Positions 44,620-57,726 are shown, numbered from the stretch's first letter. The stretch is DNA of 64,000 nucleotides from Owenia fusiformis (GCA_903813345.2 CAIIXF020000003.1:24321248-24385247), one strand, 5' to 3'. Program-made: numbers and translations. Notes: generated from the sequence alone by a model not told the origin.

Positions 44620-45245
44620 CGGTGAAATGTTCCTAGCTGTTATGATCCTGGATTGTGATACAGGGTGGTCAAAAAATGGAAACCCTTCATTTTCCTCATA
44701 TCTTTGTCATTTTAGGTTATTACTCCCTGATATTTGATCACATTTGTACAATATTCAATTTCCTACCAGTTAACCATATTTCATGTTCCTGGGTATGTCC
44801 CTTAGATTGATAGTCACAATGGTACACCACTTTAAACAAGATGTGTTAGTGTGGCTACCATCAACCTATTGGCAAATCTGAACAGGTTGAAATTGATCTG
44901 ACTACATTTTACAGCAGGTATGGCCTGAATGACATGGATGATCTCCTTTTTGAGGTCTGCAGTTGTCCTGAGGTTATTATGAATGATGTACACATGTGCC
45001 AAATATCAGGAAGTGACTTGTTAAGATGACAAAGATATGAGGAAAACAGTGTCAGGGTTTCCATTTTTTGACCACCATTTATTGAACTTGAAAGACAGGG
45101 AGGGGGTGGGTATAAGACATTGTTTCTAATCCATATTGGATTATGGTTGTGGATAATTGGGGTTTCTTTTTTCTTATGACTGGCATACACTTAAATGATA
45201 TATTTTTCGTGCTGGGTTTTGTAACAGTTTTTATCCTTTCCTACA
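44620..45245 (+). repeat. RepA dispersed repeat, copy 7, split by a MITE
   Basis: RepA text runs to 'atcctggattgtgata', is interrupted by the MITE at 44661-45076, and resumes with a G-rich 'gggagggggtgggta' block, 'agacattgtttct' and 'atcctttcc'. The RepA copy is therefore older than the MITE insertion. Confidence 0.6.
44661..45076. mobile_element. About 415-bp MITE with about 50-bp inverted ends
   Basis: The left end CAGGGTGGTCAAAAAATGG continues through 'cattttcctcatatctttgtcat'; the right end carries the complement, ending CCATTTTTTGACCACC. The CAGGGTG start links it to the elements at 8498 and 9915. A clear target duplication could not be read because the right edge of RepA is diverged. 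Confidence 0.7.
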
Positions 45246-46849
45246 TTGAAGCTACATTATACTTTTTTCAAACCCTTTCAAATTTAAGACATTTAGATAG
45301 CATGATGTTGTTGATATGCTGACCAATTTTCACATGCCAGGTTTCATGAGTAAGGTGTGCACTTCACCAGTCGCTGCATGACACATGTTTATCAAGAGAA
45401 GTTTGAAAGATTGTCAAGCACTAGTGTCAAAGAAACTCTTCTGCCAAAGAAGCAAAGGTTTTGTATCTTGCAAGGAATTGATGGCAACGTGTTTGAAGTG
45501 GCAATGAAGTGTTGGTGAGGGGCAAAAATTACTAAAGAATTTCTGGGGAAAAGTTGATAAATGTTCCGTAAACAATGTCTGTGATCAGCAAGTTGAATGT
45601 ACAGAAAAGAAGTCAGGCGGTGGTTGACTAAAAACTGTTTGTTATCTGGGATATAGTACAAGTGAATATGGATTTAGAAGGGATAAAATGTTTTGACAGA
45701 ATATAAAAATATGCTGCAGAAACATTGATTATAAGTTTTCGATATAGAATGTATGTGAGAAAAATATACTTTTGCGTGCAATAGACAGATGATCGTGTTT
45801 ATGGCAAATGAAAGCGAGGCAGCTAGCATTCTTGTTAAGAGTCTGCTAGAAAGATTTATTCGTAGGGAGATTCAGGACTCATTCAGTTCATGGAAAAACA
45901 TTTAAGTACCATCTACAGAGAATATGGAGGACCAATTGATCACCTTTTCAAGTGCAACAAGGAAGAACATCATTTTGTGATCTTGAATTTGGTCCAATGA
46001 ACAGAAGTTTTGAAGGATGAAACTGAAAGTTGGTCTGTTTATTAAGGACATGATGACATTTCAGTACGTAAATTTCTACAAGCAGAAGTAAGAGGATTTA
46101 GGAGAAACTAGGTGTCAGAGTGCAGCCCATTTTTTATGCCCACCCGATATATAATAGCACATATTGAATCAAGGAATCATATTTTGTGTTTATGGTATTC
46201 ACATCAGTGACTTTCCTGTGTTTTTAGTTGCTACTTCCAAGCATAATGCTGTCAATCTGTCATATTCCAGGCAGCAGGTTTGAATAGAATAATTTATTTA
46301 CTTTTCTATCATAGATCCCAATGAATAATTTATTTTGAGATAACAGATACATTTGTCAGAAGAGCAGAAATTATTATCAGGTTTATACAGTCTCATAGCT
46401 GAAATTATCTAAAAAAAAATCGTTGCATCCATTCACTTGTCAGTGAATTCATATTTGCAACAACTGAGTCAGAATTATCCCAAGATTTATGATTAAATCC
46501 CTTAGTACTAAGCAAAATTTTCAAAAAGCCCTTAGATGACATGACTTATAAATGGAGAGAATATTTAATATGTTCGTCATGGGTGTGGATAACTGACAAT
46601 ATAAATAGATTAACCCAGAAACTTCAAGAAAACTTGATGAGAAAAGAATATTAAGAATACAGGCAAAAGCAAGACTTCAGATTTTTAATCTGGAGTTCAA
46701 TAAAGCACAGAAGATAAATATCTAAATGCAGAACTTTTCGAAAATGATATGTACAGGTTTTTAAACTGCATTCCATAGTATATCACCAAATATCTGCCAT
46801 TCATCAAAGACCTCAGGCATTGTTTCCTCTTGTTTGTCTCTTGAAAATA

Positions 46850-47040
46850 ATATTTGGCATTTTGGCTAAATGTTAAAGTGGCCATTTTAGATTTTCCGCC
46901 ATTAAACCTTTTTCTGTCAAGGCTCTAAAGTTTTAGGGAGATATCTACATGAGCTGATGAGTTTTTGGGTAGTCTGGGTAATTGTTAGGGTGGTCATTTT
47001 GAATTTTCCGTCCCAAAAACTATTCTATTCAAGGGTACGA
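46850..47040 (+). repeat. H5 fragment
   Basis: It has two of the 'gtggccattttagattttccg' / 'gtggtcattttgaattttccg' units with 'gcattttggctaaat' and 'agtctgggtaattg' spacers, as in the 163-bp tandem units of H5 at 12.2-12.8 kb. No ends present. Confidence 0.5.
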
Positions 47041-47200
47041 TACTGTTCACTGTGTGTCTTGTTATTCACATGAGGTAGATTTACATTTTGGTTTATGTGA
47101 TAGATAAGATTGTTGATGTCTTGCAGCAAACTTGATTTATGGTGAACATTACAACGCTAAACGATGCAGATTAGAATAGTAACAGTTTGATTTTATGGTT

Positions 47201-47987
47201 ATCCCACCGAACGAAGTTCGAGGGAGATATAAAAAAGCCGTCCGTCCGTCCGTCCTTCCATTCGTCCGTCCATCCGTTCGTCCGTCCATCCGTTCGTCTA
47301 TCCATCCATCCGTTCGTCCGTCCGTTTGTTCGTCCATCCGTCGGTTCGTGTGTCCGGGCAATAACTCAAATACCAGTTGACGGATTTCATTCAAATTTTA
47401 TAGGCTTATGCCTTATGGGTGTAGGACCTCTGCTCGAGAAGGAATTTTCAATGGTGGCCATTTTTCGGAAAAAATATAATCTTTGATTACTCAAATTTTA
47501 TATGCTGTTGCCTGGGTACAAAGGAGCCTTGCTCAAGAAGACATTTTCAAGTTGGCCACCATATTTTAAAATGGCGTCAATTTTTCGTAAAAAAACGTTA
47601 TCTTTGATAGCTCAAATACCATTGAATGGATTTGGTTCAAATTTTACATGCTGATGCCTAGGGACATTGGAGCTCTGTTCGAGAAGGGATTTTCAAGATG
47701 GCAGCTAAATTCCAAAATGGCTGCCATTTTTCATAAAAGAATGTAACCTTTGAAAACTAAAGTACCAGTTGACGGATTTGGATTAAATGTATATGCTGTT
47801 GCCTTTGGACATAGGAGCTCTGCTAAAGGAGAAATCTAAAGATGACAGCTGAATTTCAAAATGTCAACCATGTTTCATAAAAACACAATCTTTGATGATT
47901 TGGCTCAAATTTTATATGGCCGCTAATTTACCAAAACATGTTTTGTTCGGCGGGATTTACTTCTCCGTGGAGTTGCTATTTTTCTAA
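47201..47987 (+). mobile_element. H3 Helitron-like element, second complete copy
   Basis: The 5' palindrome arms ATCCCACCGAAC and GTTCGAGGGAGAT begin at 47201, followed by a (TCCG)n-type run with TTCG and CATC variants (47236-47350). The body has 'gctcgagaaggaattttca' and 'aaaatggc(t/g)' blocks. The 3' arm GTTCGGCGGGAT (47945-47956) precedes hairpin CTCCGTGGAG and an end at CTAA (47984-47987), then T. It lies in the intron of receptor gene 2, opposite to the gene's direction. Confidence 0.75.
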
Positions 47988-48329
47988 TTAACATTGTTCT
48001 GTATGTTTTACCTGTTAAAATGAGTACATATTTTCATGCTGTTGGATTACAATGATAGTAAATTTTATATTTTAAAGTTTTTGCTGATTTCAGGAGACGG
48101 TAGGACAAAAATATGGTTACTATAAATTAAAAAAGCATAGATACAATGTATGCACACTGTCTTCTCAGTTGAACACTAGCTACACCAAAAATGACAAAAA
48201 TTTCATCATACTTGAGAAAATTATTCCAAAATTAGAACGTAACAGCTTTTTGGTCAACCTGAATATTGCTTATTCCAAGTCAAGACTGGTTGCTTTGGTT
48301 ATTTGTTTTTAGATGTAATTTATATCATG

Positions 48330-48550
48330 AAAAGCAACAAAAAATGTGATACATTTTAAATGCCACAATGTTTATTTTACAAATCTACTCTACTACCATT
48401 CACACATACATTAAAGCAGACATTCATTGACAATTCATACATTGTGTACATTATTTTGAATTGAATATACATATTAGTAAGTAATTTTGATGCAATAAAG
48501 TTATTAAATTTAAAACAGCAATTGTTAAAATATATTGTTATTAACTCTGA
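48330..48550. repeat. Duplicated block, pair with 63356-63580
   Basis: Shares 'aaaagcaacaaaaaa', 'tgatacatt', 'aatgccacaat(g/a)tttattt', 'cacaaatctact' and 'ttgttaaaatatattg' in order with 63356-63580. Within receptor gene 2 this lies in the intron. The second copy near the right edge could be a dispersed repeat or the corresponding intron of a further paralogue beyond the window. Confidence 0.55.
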
Positions 48551-48599
48551 GGAGTGGCTTAATGATGATCAAAATCTAAGAAGTAAAATATCATAAACA

Positions 48600-48800
48600 T
48601 TTCAATTATGGTATTTGATTGGTGTGTGTGTAGGGGGGGGGAGGGAGGGAGGGGAGGGGTATTAGACATTGTTTCTTTCTACAGTAGATTATGGTTTGGG
48701 ATAGTTGGGGTTTGTTACTCATGACTAGTGTACTCCATTTTCTTGTTGTGTTCTGTAGCAATTTTTAGTCCCTTTCTCTTGACACTTATCTTAATATATA
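48600..48800 (+). repeat. RepA dispersed repeat, copy 8, with a long G-tract
   Basis: RepA landmarks 'tattagacattgtttctttct', 'agattatggtttgggatag' and 'ttttagtccctttctctt'. The family's G-rich block is expanded here to an uninterrupted purine run at 48633-48659 (mostly G), which fits a G-quadruplex pattern. Confidence 0.55.
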
Positions 48801-50123
48801 GATCATCCAATATTTCTTAACAATGGTGCTTTGAAGGAAATAAGATATTGAAAATGTTGGTTGCTAAAGCCATGTTTAATTGTTAATGTAGATTTGTGAT
48901 TACTACAAATACATGTGTGTATAAATCACATGAATATTATCATGTTAATGAGGCTTATCTCAGTTAATACTATGTCTTACATATAAATTGATATCAGAAA
49001 AGTGCCATCTTCCCAATAATATAATTGAAACTAACAATTAGACTTAGTAATGCTAGAGATGTTGACTTCTGGAAGTTTGAACAAAAACACGCGCCTTGCA
49101 GTGTTAGAAGTGCCAAAAATTACAGGAGTCCAATTCTGAACTTTTCCATATATCACTGCCGTAAATAATTTATGATGGGACAACTATACGGAAAAAGTTT
49201 GAAACTGATTCTGAATTATTCCTTAAACTTGTCCTAACAGGGGATGTCGTCTTATGTGTGAATGACATACATAGAATGTTATATACCTGCATGAAGTTAT
49301 TGAAATCAGGTTTCTAAATCATCAAGATTCATCATGTAATGTTGTACCTGTGTTCTGCTTGATATTTTGATTACGTCAAATTAAAATTTATTACAAGCAG
49401 AAAGTCCAAGAAATATACAGAAAAATCTTGAATTTGCGACGTTTTAAAAATATATAAATATACGACAAATCCGTAAATTAACAATACAGAAAAGTTCAGA
49501 TTCGGATTCCAGGGAAGTCTTTTGTGTAGAATTTTATAAGGACACATTTGGTTACCATGTTTTTTATCAAAGTCTATTGATGTTGACACAAACAGATCAT
49601 TCTAAATCTTTACACTATTGGATATATTGTTCTAGAAATCAGAGTAAGAGGGTTAGCCACTTTAACAGAGTGTACATGAGTGTTGAAATCAAATGCATCA
49701 TACACATGGCAGTTCTTTTGTTTTATATTGTCACTCCTCTTTTCATGAAGGCATACTTTGTTGCAATATATTATTAACAAATTGCTGTTATATGCTTGAC
49801 AGACATGCATCAACACAACACATATTTACAAATAATCCCATTCATATTATGATAAAAGTATATTTAAATGTTATGTCACTATGATGTGAACTATGCTTGA
49901 GTTCTTCCAATATCAGCCAAACCTTGGGAGGCCCTATATTTGGGCAAGTACGAAGGCATACTTCGTGTCAAAGTGACATAACTGATGTTTACGTACCTCA
50001 TTTATTCCCATGGCTACTTTGTATCAATGACATCACACATCTGTGTGTGAGTAGAATTTGGTCAAAATGGAAAATGATGTCATGATATTGTCATGGTTAT
50101 CACACAATCTAATATCAAAACTA

Positions 50124-50190
50124 GGTAAGCGGGCTATATCCGGTAATCTATTGGGTAATTGGGTAATCTAGCTGGATATAGCCCACTACC
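50124..50190. repeat. Hairpin with 17-bp arms
   Basis: The arm GGTAAGCGGGCTATATCC (50124-50141) is complemented by GGATATAGCCCACTACC (50174-50190), with an 11-bp perfect core. The loop repeats 'ggtaatct' and 'gggtaat' text. It may be a small foldback element or an end of an unknown element. Confidence 0.55.
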
Positions 50191-51594
50191 TTCTCTATTG
50201 ACTTCCATACAAATGCTTCAATAGATATGTAATACATGCACATATTTAATAAAATCATCGAAATTACAAATACTTAAACACTGAAATGTTTTTCTTTTTC
50301 AATCTGTAACAAATTGTTAAGTTGATTTGCAAATGATGCAGTCAAGTTTCATATTCTGTTTTAAATGACCCTCCTCTGATGAAATATCATGAAACAAATA
50401 ACTAAACAAATAAGCTTTCTACATCAAAAATATAATAATTAATATTAACTTATCAAAAACATTCTAAAATCCAATATGGATAAATATGTTGAAAAGGGAA
50501 AACTAAAAGGAGTATTATAAATCAGACCAACAGAAATATCTAAATGCACAACTAATCCTAAGTCTACAATATCCAAAATTATGATTTATTGCACAAATAC
50601 ATGAAATAAGCAATGTCTAACACCCAACCCAAGTGGGGATTTGGATGGGTTATTCATTTGTCATTTATGGCACCACCAAGGAGTTGTTTGTGATCTGCAT
50701 TTGGTATCTGTAACAAATGGTTACACTTTTTGAAACTGCAACCAATTGGTTTCATTTTTTGTCATATTAATGTTTTAATCTTGTGAAATGATGCATATTG
50801 TATATATCTTAATATGATGTTTAATTTATGCCTTTAACCTCATTTCACTTTACCAGATTTTATTGGCCTTCTTTCTTCTTTACATTTACAGATGCTGTAC
50901 ATAGATTTTTATCCCCCTTTATCTAATATTAGTTTGAACTGATGTTATATTTAATATAAGTTTATTAATATTAATATGTACAGCTTTCTAATTTTACTAT
51001 CTTTGTCAAACTAAGTTTATTTACAAACTTTTGTTACATTTTCCAATTACTGGCTACCCATTGATCTAATATCAAAACGTAACTTAACCTGAAAGTAACT
51101 GTCATTTATTTATAAGGCCATAACTTATTTATTAATGTAAAGTACTATCATTAAACAAATGTCTTCATCATAAATCCTCTGGACAAGGTTCTGAATTGCA
51201 AAAGAGTGAGGAAGTCTGAAGAATCAAAGTCCATTATTGAAAAGAATTATTATCCTTATCGGAAAGAACAATATGAACAGATGATATTTTGATATTTCAT
51301 CCTTGGTTAAGAATATGGAATATGTTTTAACATCAGAAAATACCCATGCTATTTAACTCATTTTCCATGCTCTACTTGGTTGTTTGTTTTCAGGTGTTGA
51401 TGTTTCAAAATCTAGTGCATTGTTACGAATCATTTTTATTTCTTATGATATTGCATTTTTTCAAATAATTTTCATTTCCTTTGACACTGTGGTAATTTCT
51501 TTGACATTGTGGTAATTTATGGAAAATTAAAGGTTGGATCATTATTATCTATTATTACTATTATCACTACCCATGTGCGATATGTAGATCACCT

Positions 51595-51825
51595 GTAAAT
51601 ATTTAAGCACAAGTGCCAAAGGGAGAGAACCAAAAACTGTAAATAACCCTAGCAAGAAAAGTAAACTCTAAGTGTAAACCTGTCATAAGAAAAATAGAAC
51701 CTTTATAACCCAATACCATAATCTTACATGGAGAGAAATAAAGTTAAACAACCCCCTTCTCCCTACAACTGAGAGCCAATATTAGAATCAAGGACTAGAA
51801 CACCAAGGGACATTTCATTGTCAGT
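51595..51825 (-). repeat. RepA dispersed repeat, copy 9 (minus)
   Basis: Reverse RepA ending just before receptor exon 1: 'aagcacaagtgccaaaggg', 'agcaagaaaagtaaactctaagtg', 'aataccataatcttacatgg', 'gactagaacaccaaggga'. It overlaps no coding base but sits within 70 bp of the splice donor. Confidence 0.65.
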
Positions 51826-51888
51826 TTAATGACATCATACTTCTGATTGTGAAGTGACTGCTGAAAATCTGTAGTTGTTTGAACTTAC

Positions 51889-53052
51889 ATTTTCACTTTG
51901 GTGTCTCTGACACAGCACAGCAGCCATTACATTATGCATTGTCTTTCTAAATGGCACTATAGCTATGTAATACAACAAAAAGTTGAAAGTGAAGTTAATC
52001 GCCTGCATCACTTCAAAAATAGCTGTCATCACAGGAAAATATCGATGTTTATTGTGATGGATAAATTCGCCATGTAATAGAAAGTTTGATAATTCAACTG
52101 GCATATTCATTATGATGAAAATGATGATAATTGTCACAAGTGTAGGTGTCAGGCGGTTTGAAGCGCTACCATTTGATCTTCCTTGTCCTGTTGAGTGTGC
52201 TTTGCGCATCTTATATGATTTGTGTAGGGCATGTATCAACAAGCCATTTGTGACTAGTAATATTATCAGTGGTATAACTGATGCAAATGTCGCTAGTACA
52301 ATTCTGTATGCAATCTTATTAAAGGACAAGCATGACATGTTCCACTGCCATGAAAAGTATACCTTCCTGGGCAATGGACTTCCTATCAAACCATGTGTTT
52401 TACAGGTAAACTGGACAACACTCTTCACTGTGTATTTTGGTACACATAACAGTGCGCATGTAACATATATGAATATTATGCCAGCACGCATCTTCCTGAT
52501 GCTAAGGATATCTCGGGCATGAAGAGGGTTGCATATGACTATGCATCTGGTAAGAGCGAGTAAAACTGTTATCCATGTACTAACCAGCACAAATGTGTAT
52601 GTGATTCCCTCACGATATGTCCTATAAAACATCCAAAAATTATATGTTTCATATAATTGGACCTTGTCTCTCTCCATATATTGGAATGACCTTGGAAAAT
52701 ATGTTATGCAGTAACACAAATCTGATATGGCTAGGGCGATGAGGCCAATCTGAGATGTTTTCTCCAAATCATTCATATTGTGACTCATCCTTTTATGCAA
52801 TAGGATAACAATGTTGAGTATATTTCCCATTATTCCAATTGTGAGTATAATTGGAAGTAGATATCCCTCTACATATTTCAAAGCAGTTTTGAAGTCTTCT
52901 TCCTCATTTGAGATTACGTCCCATCGTGCTTGTGCTACAAACTCGCATGTATGATTTAGTTCTGGTCCACAGACTTCTACTGTTTCTCTAGAAACGATGA
53001 GGCTGGCATTGTTTTTTACTAGTTCTATATAGTTCTGTACAGACTCTGCCAT
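51889..53052 (-). CDS. Receptor gene 2, exon 1: FMRFamide-receptor-like GPCR (7TM)
   Basis: Close paralogue of gene 1, same strand, 38 kb away. The ATG at 53052 lies in GCCATGG, 11 bases after an acceptor (TTTATAG, exon from 53063). The 388 residues share the plan of gene 1: N-terminal MAESVQNYIEL, sequons NAS and NHT, the same two N-terminal cysteines, seven helices at matching positions, TRC for DRY, no helix-3 cysteine, Pro in helix 6 and NFLLY in helix 7. The middle (helix 4 to extracellular loop 2) is almost identical to gene 1 even at the DNA level. The stretch before helix 7 is strongly changed (FLLHGEFIHHNKHRYF against YYVLNRKLTRKESPQYF). The exon ends AAT|GTAAGTTC; reading through would give an unrelated short tail. 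Ligand unknown. Confidence 0.85.
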
Positions 53053-53063
53053 GGCTGATATTT

Positions 53064-56000
53064 CTATAAACAAATATATAAATTTATATATTGTTAACAA
53101 AGAAAACAAATTATTATGTTAGAATAATAGTATGGGAAAGTGCAACATTTGAAGTATGACGTTTCTTCATTTTGTTATTAAGAAACATCCTATGAAAATT
53201 AGCAAAGATTCACACATGAATATGTGGGCATTATGATGTTCTTTTGAGCAATTTATTATTTTATTTCAAAAATTAAAAGTTTTCTTCAATCTTTGATTCA
53301 TCAAAAAATCAACTTTGTTGATTAATCACAATTAACAATTTGATATGAGATTAAGAGGCTAAAAATACCTATTACATGAGGGGTAAAAGACAAGATTGCG
53401 TTATTATTATGTACTCCCTTAATTATATCCCATGTGGCCCAGTTTGATTTTCTGGTCTTTAAAGTAATTAAATAAATATTCACAATATAGTTTATGCTCT
53501 ACTAAGTAGCTGGGCTTGTCTAAAATGTATTTTCGTTTGTGTACAGCAACTTTCATGTTCAGATTCGTGACATTATTGTTGAAATCTAATCATTATATTG
53601 ATTCCCTTGAATTATCAATAATATACAAAAACATAAATGGAACCTTACTTAGTATGGACCATTATTTATGTTGAAACATGTGTCTTCTCACTAAACTCCT
53701 TCCTTGTCTGTCAATCAGACACATAAGATTTGAAATAATCATCTTTCCACTATCTCTAACAAAATCACTCCATAACTTTTGTCATGATACCCCAGTGTGT
53801 CCTCCTTAGACCTTTTGATTACAATGGAGTCCTATCAAGTCCAGTCCAGACTGGTTGAGTCCGGTCAAGTGCGATGAAATCCCCTCGGATCATGTCACAT
53901 CATGCATGAAGGCCTCTGATACCATGGAGGTATCACATGATTAGATTTTAACAAAAAAGACTGATGAAGACTGGTGAAAGAATAAAACTGCTCATTCCAC
54001 AAAAGGACCACTGGTCTTTTTGTAGCAGCCTCTATCAGACTCTACGGGCTCCAACAGATTTTTATAAAAGACCTCCAAGACTGTTCAAGACTGATGGTCT
54101 TTTTTTCTAAATATACAGGGGATAAAAAATATCAGACAGTGTCAACAAGGTGTTTAACTTGATTTTATGGTACTTGATTGATTATCCAATCTGACTTGTC
54201 ATATTGTGGTGAATGTTTAAAAGTACCACAGTACCATAATATTCTTGAATTCATATTTCACACTTCCATGTTTTATAGGTAATGATATTTAATGACTATA
54301 ATATAAGACCACTGTCCTGTAAATGGCAGTTAACTTTACACTTTTAGAGCAGATATTACATATTGGGATGAATTAGACTTCAAAGTTATACATGTGACGT
54401 GTTAGGTAGGCATTTCACTTCATTTGAATGCTTAAGTTTTTCAGGTATCAAAGTGCATTTAGTTTTGCAGTATTTGATTCATTTAATTGCTATTACATAC
54501 ATTTGAAGAGTAGCAAATGATTATTATGGACAAACTAATGAACATGTATTTTCTACTTCTGATATTGCTACAAACAACCTTGTGGCAGATAATTGCAATT
54601 ACATTACCTGGAAAGTATATCGGCAAACTGAAGTGGCACTAAATTTTATTTATTCTCCTCTGTCAAATCCACAATTTCTGTTCACATACTCTTGAGGTTA
54701 TAACTTTGTTTTATTTTCTATCAGTTTCTTCACCAGAACAAAAATAAGTGTGGTTTGAGCTTCACTTTGCAGGTTTTTCAAAGATTGATGTCTGCTCTAA
54801 TCCATTGAATTTAAATCTCTTGCTTGTGATTTAACTGCATTTTATTGTATTTCTGCATACTGATTCTAGTCTGATACATAAACTTCAAAACTAACAACTA
54901 ATATTGTTTAAATGGAAACAATATTGGCAAGCATTGACCTTCATGTGAAAAACATGAGAAAAGCAAATTGAGTGTTATTTTTCTGGCTTTCCGAAAGGTC
55001 AAAACTTCTGACAGACATACATCAATGAGATCAAGATTGAGGTAAACATAAGAAAAAGAATGTAATAGCACTGATCTGTAACATGTTTGTTAAGGCAAGT
55101 CTATCTGAGGAATTATACAACCATTACACCTGGTTTTGTCAATTAGACTTAATGTTTTCAGTCAATTTGGACATCTGAGGTTAGAATTTAGGTCAACGCT
55201 TTTGGTGAAATATCACTCCAGAAAATGTGAAAATACATTTACTAGGAAGAGTTACATGTTCTGCCTGCATAGAGCCAATATATTTGCAAATATCATCGGA
55301 CTATGTGTTAGGAATTTACCTTGTGTGTACTGAATATAGAATATTATGCGTAAAATATAGTCATATAGTTATTTGAACAGATAGAAAATCATTCATTTGA
55401 TCTTGTCACATCAGTGCCTCATTTTTCAACTGCAGTTGTAACAGTTGTGTCTGATTAAATTCATTATTTTTCATTTTTTAACGCTTTGCACGGTAATTAT
55501 TACTTTGTTTGATCTCTGTTTTTTATCAAAGTTCCTTGTATTGTGGGATTCACTTCTATTTAACTTGTTTTCTTTTGAGTTCACTTCTGCCATGGCGATG
55601 GCTCATTTCATCATATTATTTTTAGATTCAAACCAACAGTGTGTTGGAATTTAAATGTTCTCTCATCGTTGAAGATACTACACAAATACCGGATGATCTG
55701 GAGCTTGATATGGTAGAAATCGAGAAAAATATTGCATAGCCCAATATTTTTTTGTAAAAATACTTTACTTAGATTCATATTCATAACCGTTATATTTGCT
55801 TATGGTTTCCTGTGCCAATGAATTCAGATTGTAAAGGAAATTGATATATTCACTTACAACAGTTTAAAGCAATAAAATTGGAACATTGATGAATTCAATC
55901 AGCCATTATGATGGTTATAATGGAACCATTAGTGTGCAGCTGCATAAATTTTACAATAAGTCTTAACAGTATTGTAAAATAAAATTACAACTGTGTTCTC

Positions 56001-57289
56001 TAATTGATGCAATATGTCTCCACGTGGTGCCTCTAATTATATTAAATGCATTTCCTTGCATGGAGGCCTTTAGTAATGCTATGTATTGCTGTGGTTCAAC
56101 CTCTACTTAACAACCTTTGGTCTAGTCCTTTTCATTTATATCAATTTGTATGCTTAAGATGAATATAACCTTAACAAATGCAAAAAATATTAATATGATT
56201 TTCGAGCACTGCAAAGACAATTCCCTATATAAAATCTGGTTGGCTTATTGCAGCCAATCTGACATGAAATAGGGCTCTTGAGGTATTTAGAAGGTTTCAG
56301 AAAACTACTAAGCAATCTGAGATCATCTACAAATATAAAAGTCACATCCTTTCTCAGCAATAAATTGCCTTGAAAATGATATTTCTAGTTCATTAATCAA
56401 ATATGCCTATCGGAAAAGATTTTATAAATACTGCTTCCATTTTGAATTGATCACTCATAATGTATATCCATACTCAATATAAAGAATTAGCTGACTTTTA
56501 TTTTGAGCAGAACTATCCTTTTCATTGACCAGGTCCCATAATTTTTGATGTTGTGAGTATTGGTTATCAATATGACTTATGCTTACAGAACACAGTAAGA
56601 AGAAAACTGTCACATGGAAGTGCGATCTAACATAACAATACTAATACTCGCTTCTCCCACCATTCAAATTCAGGCTCTTAGACTTTCACCAACGCGAACA
56701 TCAGTTCTGACCTCGTGAACTACGTTCCTTGCACTCTATCCACATTTCTTACATCCTGAATGTGAAATCTTTAGTTGCGCACCACCATTTTCTCGCTCCC
56801 AAACATATTTCTCCACTCGCGCACAGAAATCCGTGCTGGCCAACCACTAGATTTCATGGTCTCTATGTGAGAATCATGGTTCGATTGCAAGGAACATAGT
56901 TTGCAAGGTCAGAACTGATGTACTCATTGGTGGAAGTCTAGGAAGCCTGGAATTGATAACCAATAATTAAAAGTTCAAAAATATTTGCAGATACTAGTAT
57001 TCATACAAGCTTCAGCATTCAGTCCCAAATGATATGGAACAGATAAAATCCAGTCTGGAAGTTCATAAATGTATAAAATGGTCAACATCTATCAGCAAAG
57101 CCAAAGTTATAATCCATTAAACACAATATTCACAATGGTCATCAAAAGAAAAGGTATTTTAAAACGAGAAGATATGTTTAATCCCCATGTTTAGGTATAA
57201 CAGAGGAGATTAAGGGAATGCAATATTTTTTCATTTTGTACACCAAATACATGTAATTTAATTTCAATTTCAGTTCAATTACCAAGATA
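53064..57289. other. Upstream of receptor gene 2, no exon or element identified
   Basis: This should include the first intron, the 5' non-coding exon and the promoter of gene 2. None can be placed from sequence. 53810-54110 is rich in repeated 'agactggt/agactgatg' words and has a small hairpin ('acaaaaggacca' and its near complement near 53998-54022), perhaps an old MITE. The remainder is unique-looking AT-rich DNA. Confidence 0.35.
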
Positions 57290-57386
57290 CCAGTAGGTAG
57301 TTACCAGTTTCACCGTCAGGTGGTTGATTAGGGTCAAATTACATGGCATACTTGAATTCTTAGTAAATTTAAACTTGAATTCTTAG

Positions 57387-57726
57387 TAAAGGACGATTTG
57401 GAGAACAGTGTCCTGAGCTATATAGAAATATTACCCAAATTAAATTAGGACATTTAAATCTACAAATTGGTCTGAAGCAGGGATTATGCTCAAATAGACC
57501 GATTCAATAAAAAATACAAGTCTTGATTTGGGGAAAGAAGTTTATCAGTGTACTGCGCTAATATTTTTTTTGCGAAAAATCTAGAAATAATACCCAAATT
57601 AAAGTGTGACTATTCAAAAGAAGACATTCAAATCTATATTATGTAAAAATATCAAATTTGTCCAAAGCAGGGATGATGCTCATTTAGATTGATAACTTCA
57701 TTCTCCAAACCGAGAATCGTCCTTTA
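57387..57726. mobile_element. 340-bp MITE with TA and AAGGACGATT inverted ends
   Basis: The left end TAAAGGACGATT (57387-57398) and right end AATCGTCCTTTA (57715-57726) are exact complements. A TA duplication would fit the Tc1/mariner group. The inside contains two related halves ('gggattatgctca...' and 'gggatgatgctca...'), each after 'acccaaatta'. No coding frame. Confidence 0.65.

Larger units (their letters stand above)
44194..51888 (-). other. Intron of receptor gene 2
   Basis: A 7.7-kb intron from GTAAGTTC at 51888 to TTTTACAG at 44194. It contains RepA copies (44620-45245, 48600-48800, 51595-51825), a MITE (44661-45076), an H5 fragment (46850-47040), an H3 element (47201-47987), the repeat at 48330-48550 and a hairpin (50124-50190). 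The rest, including 45250-46850 and 48800-51590, holds nothing recognised. Confidence 0.6.
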
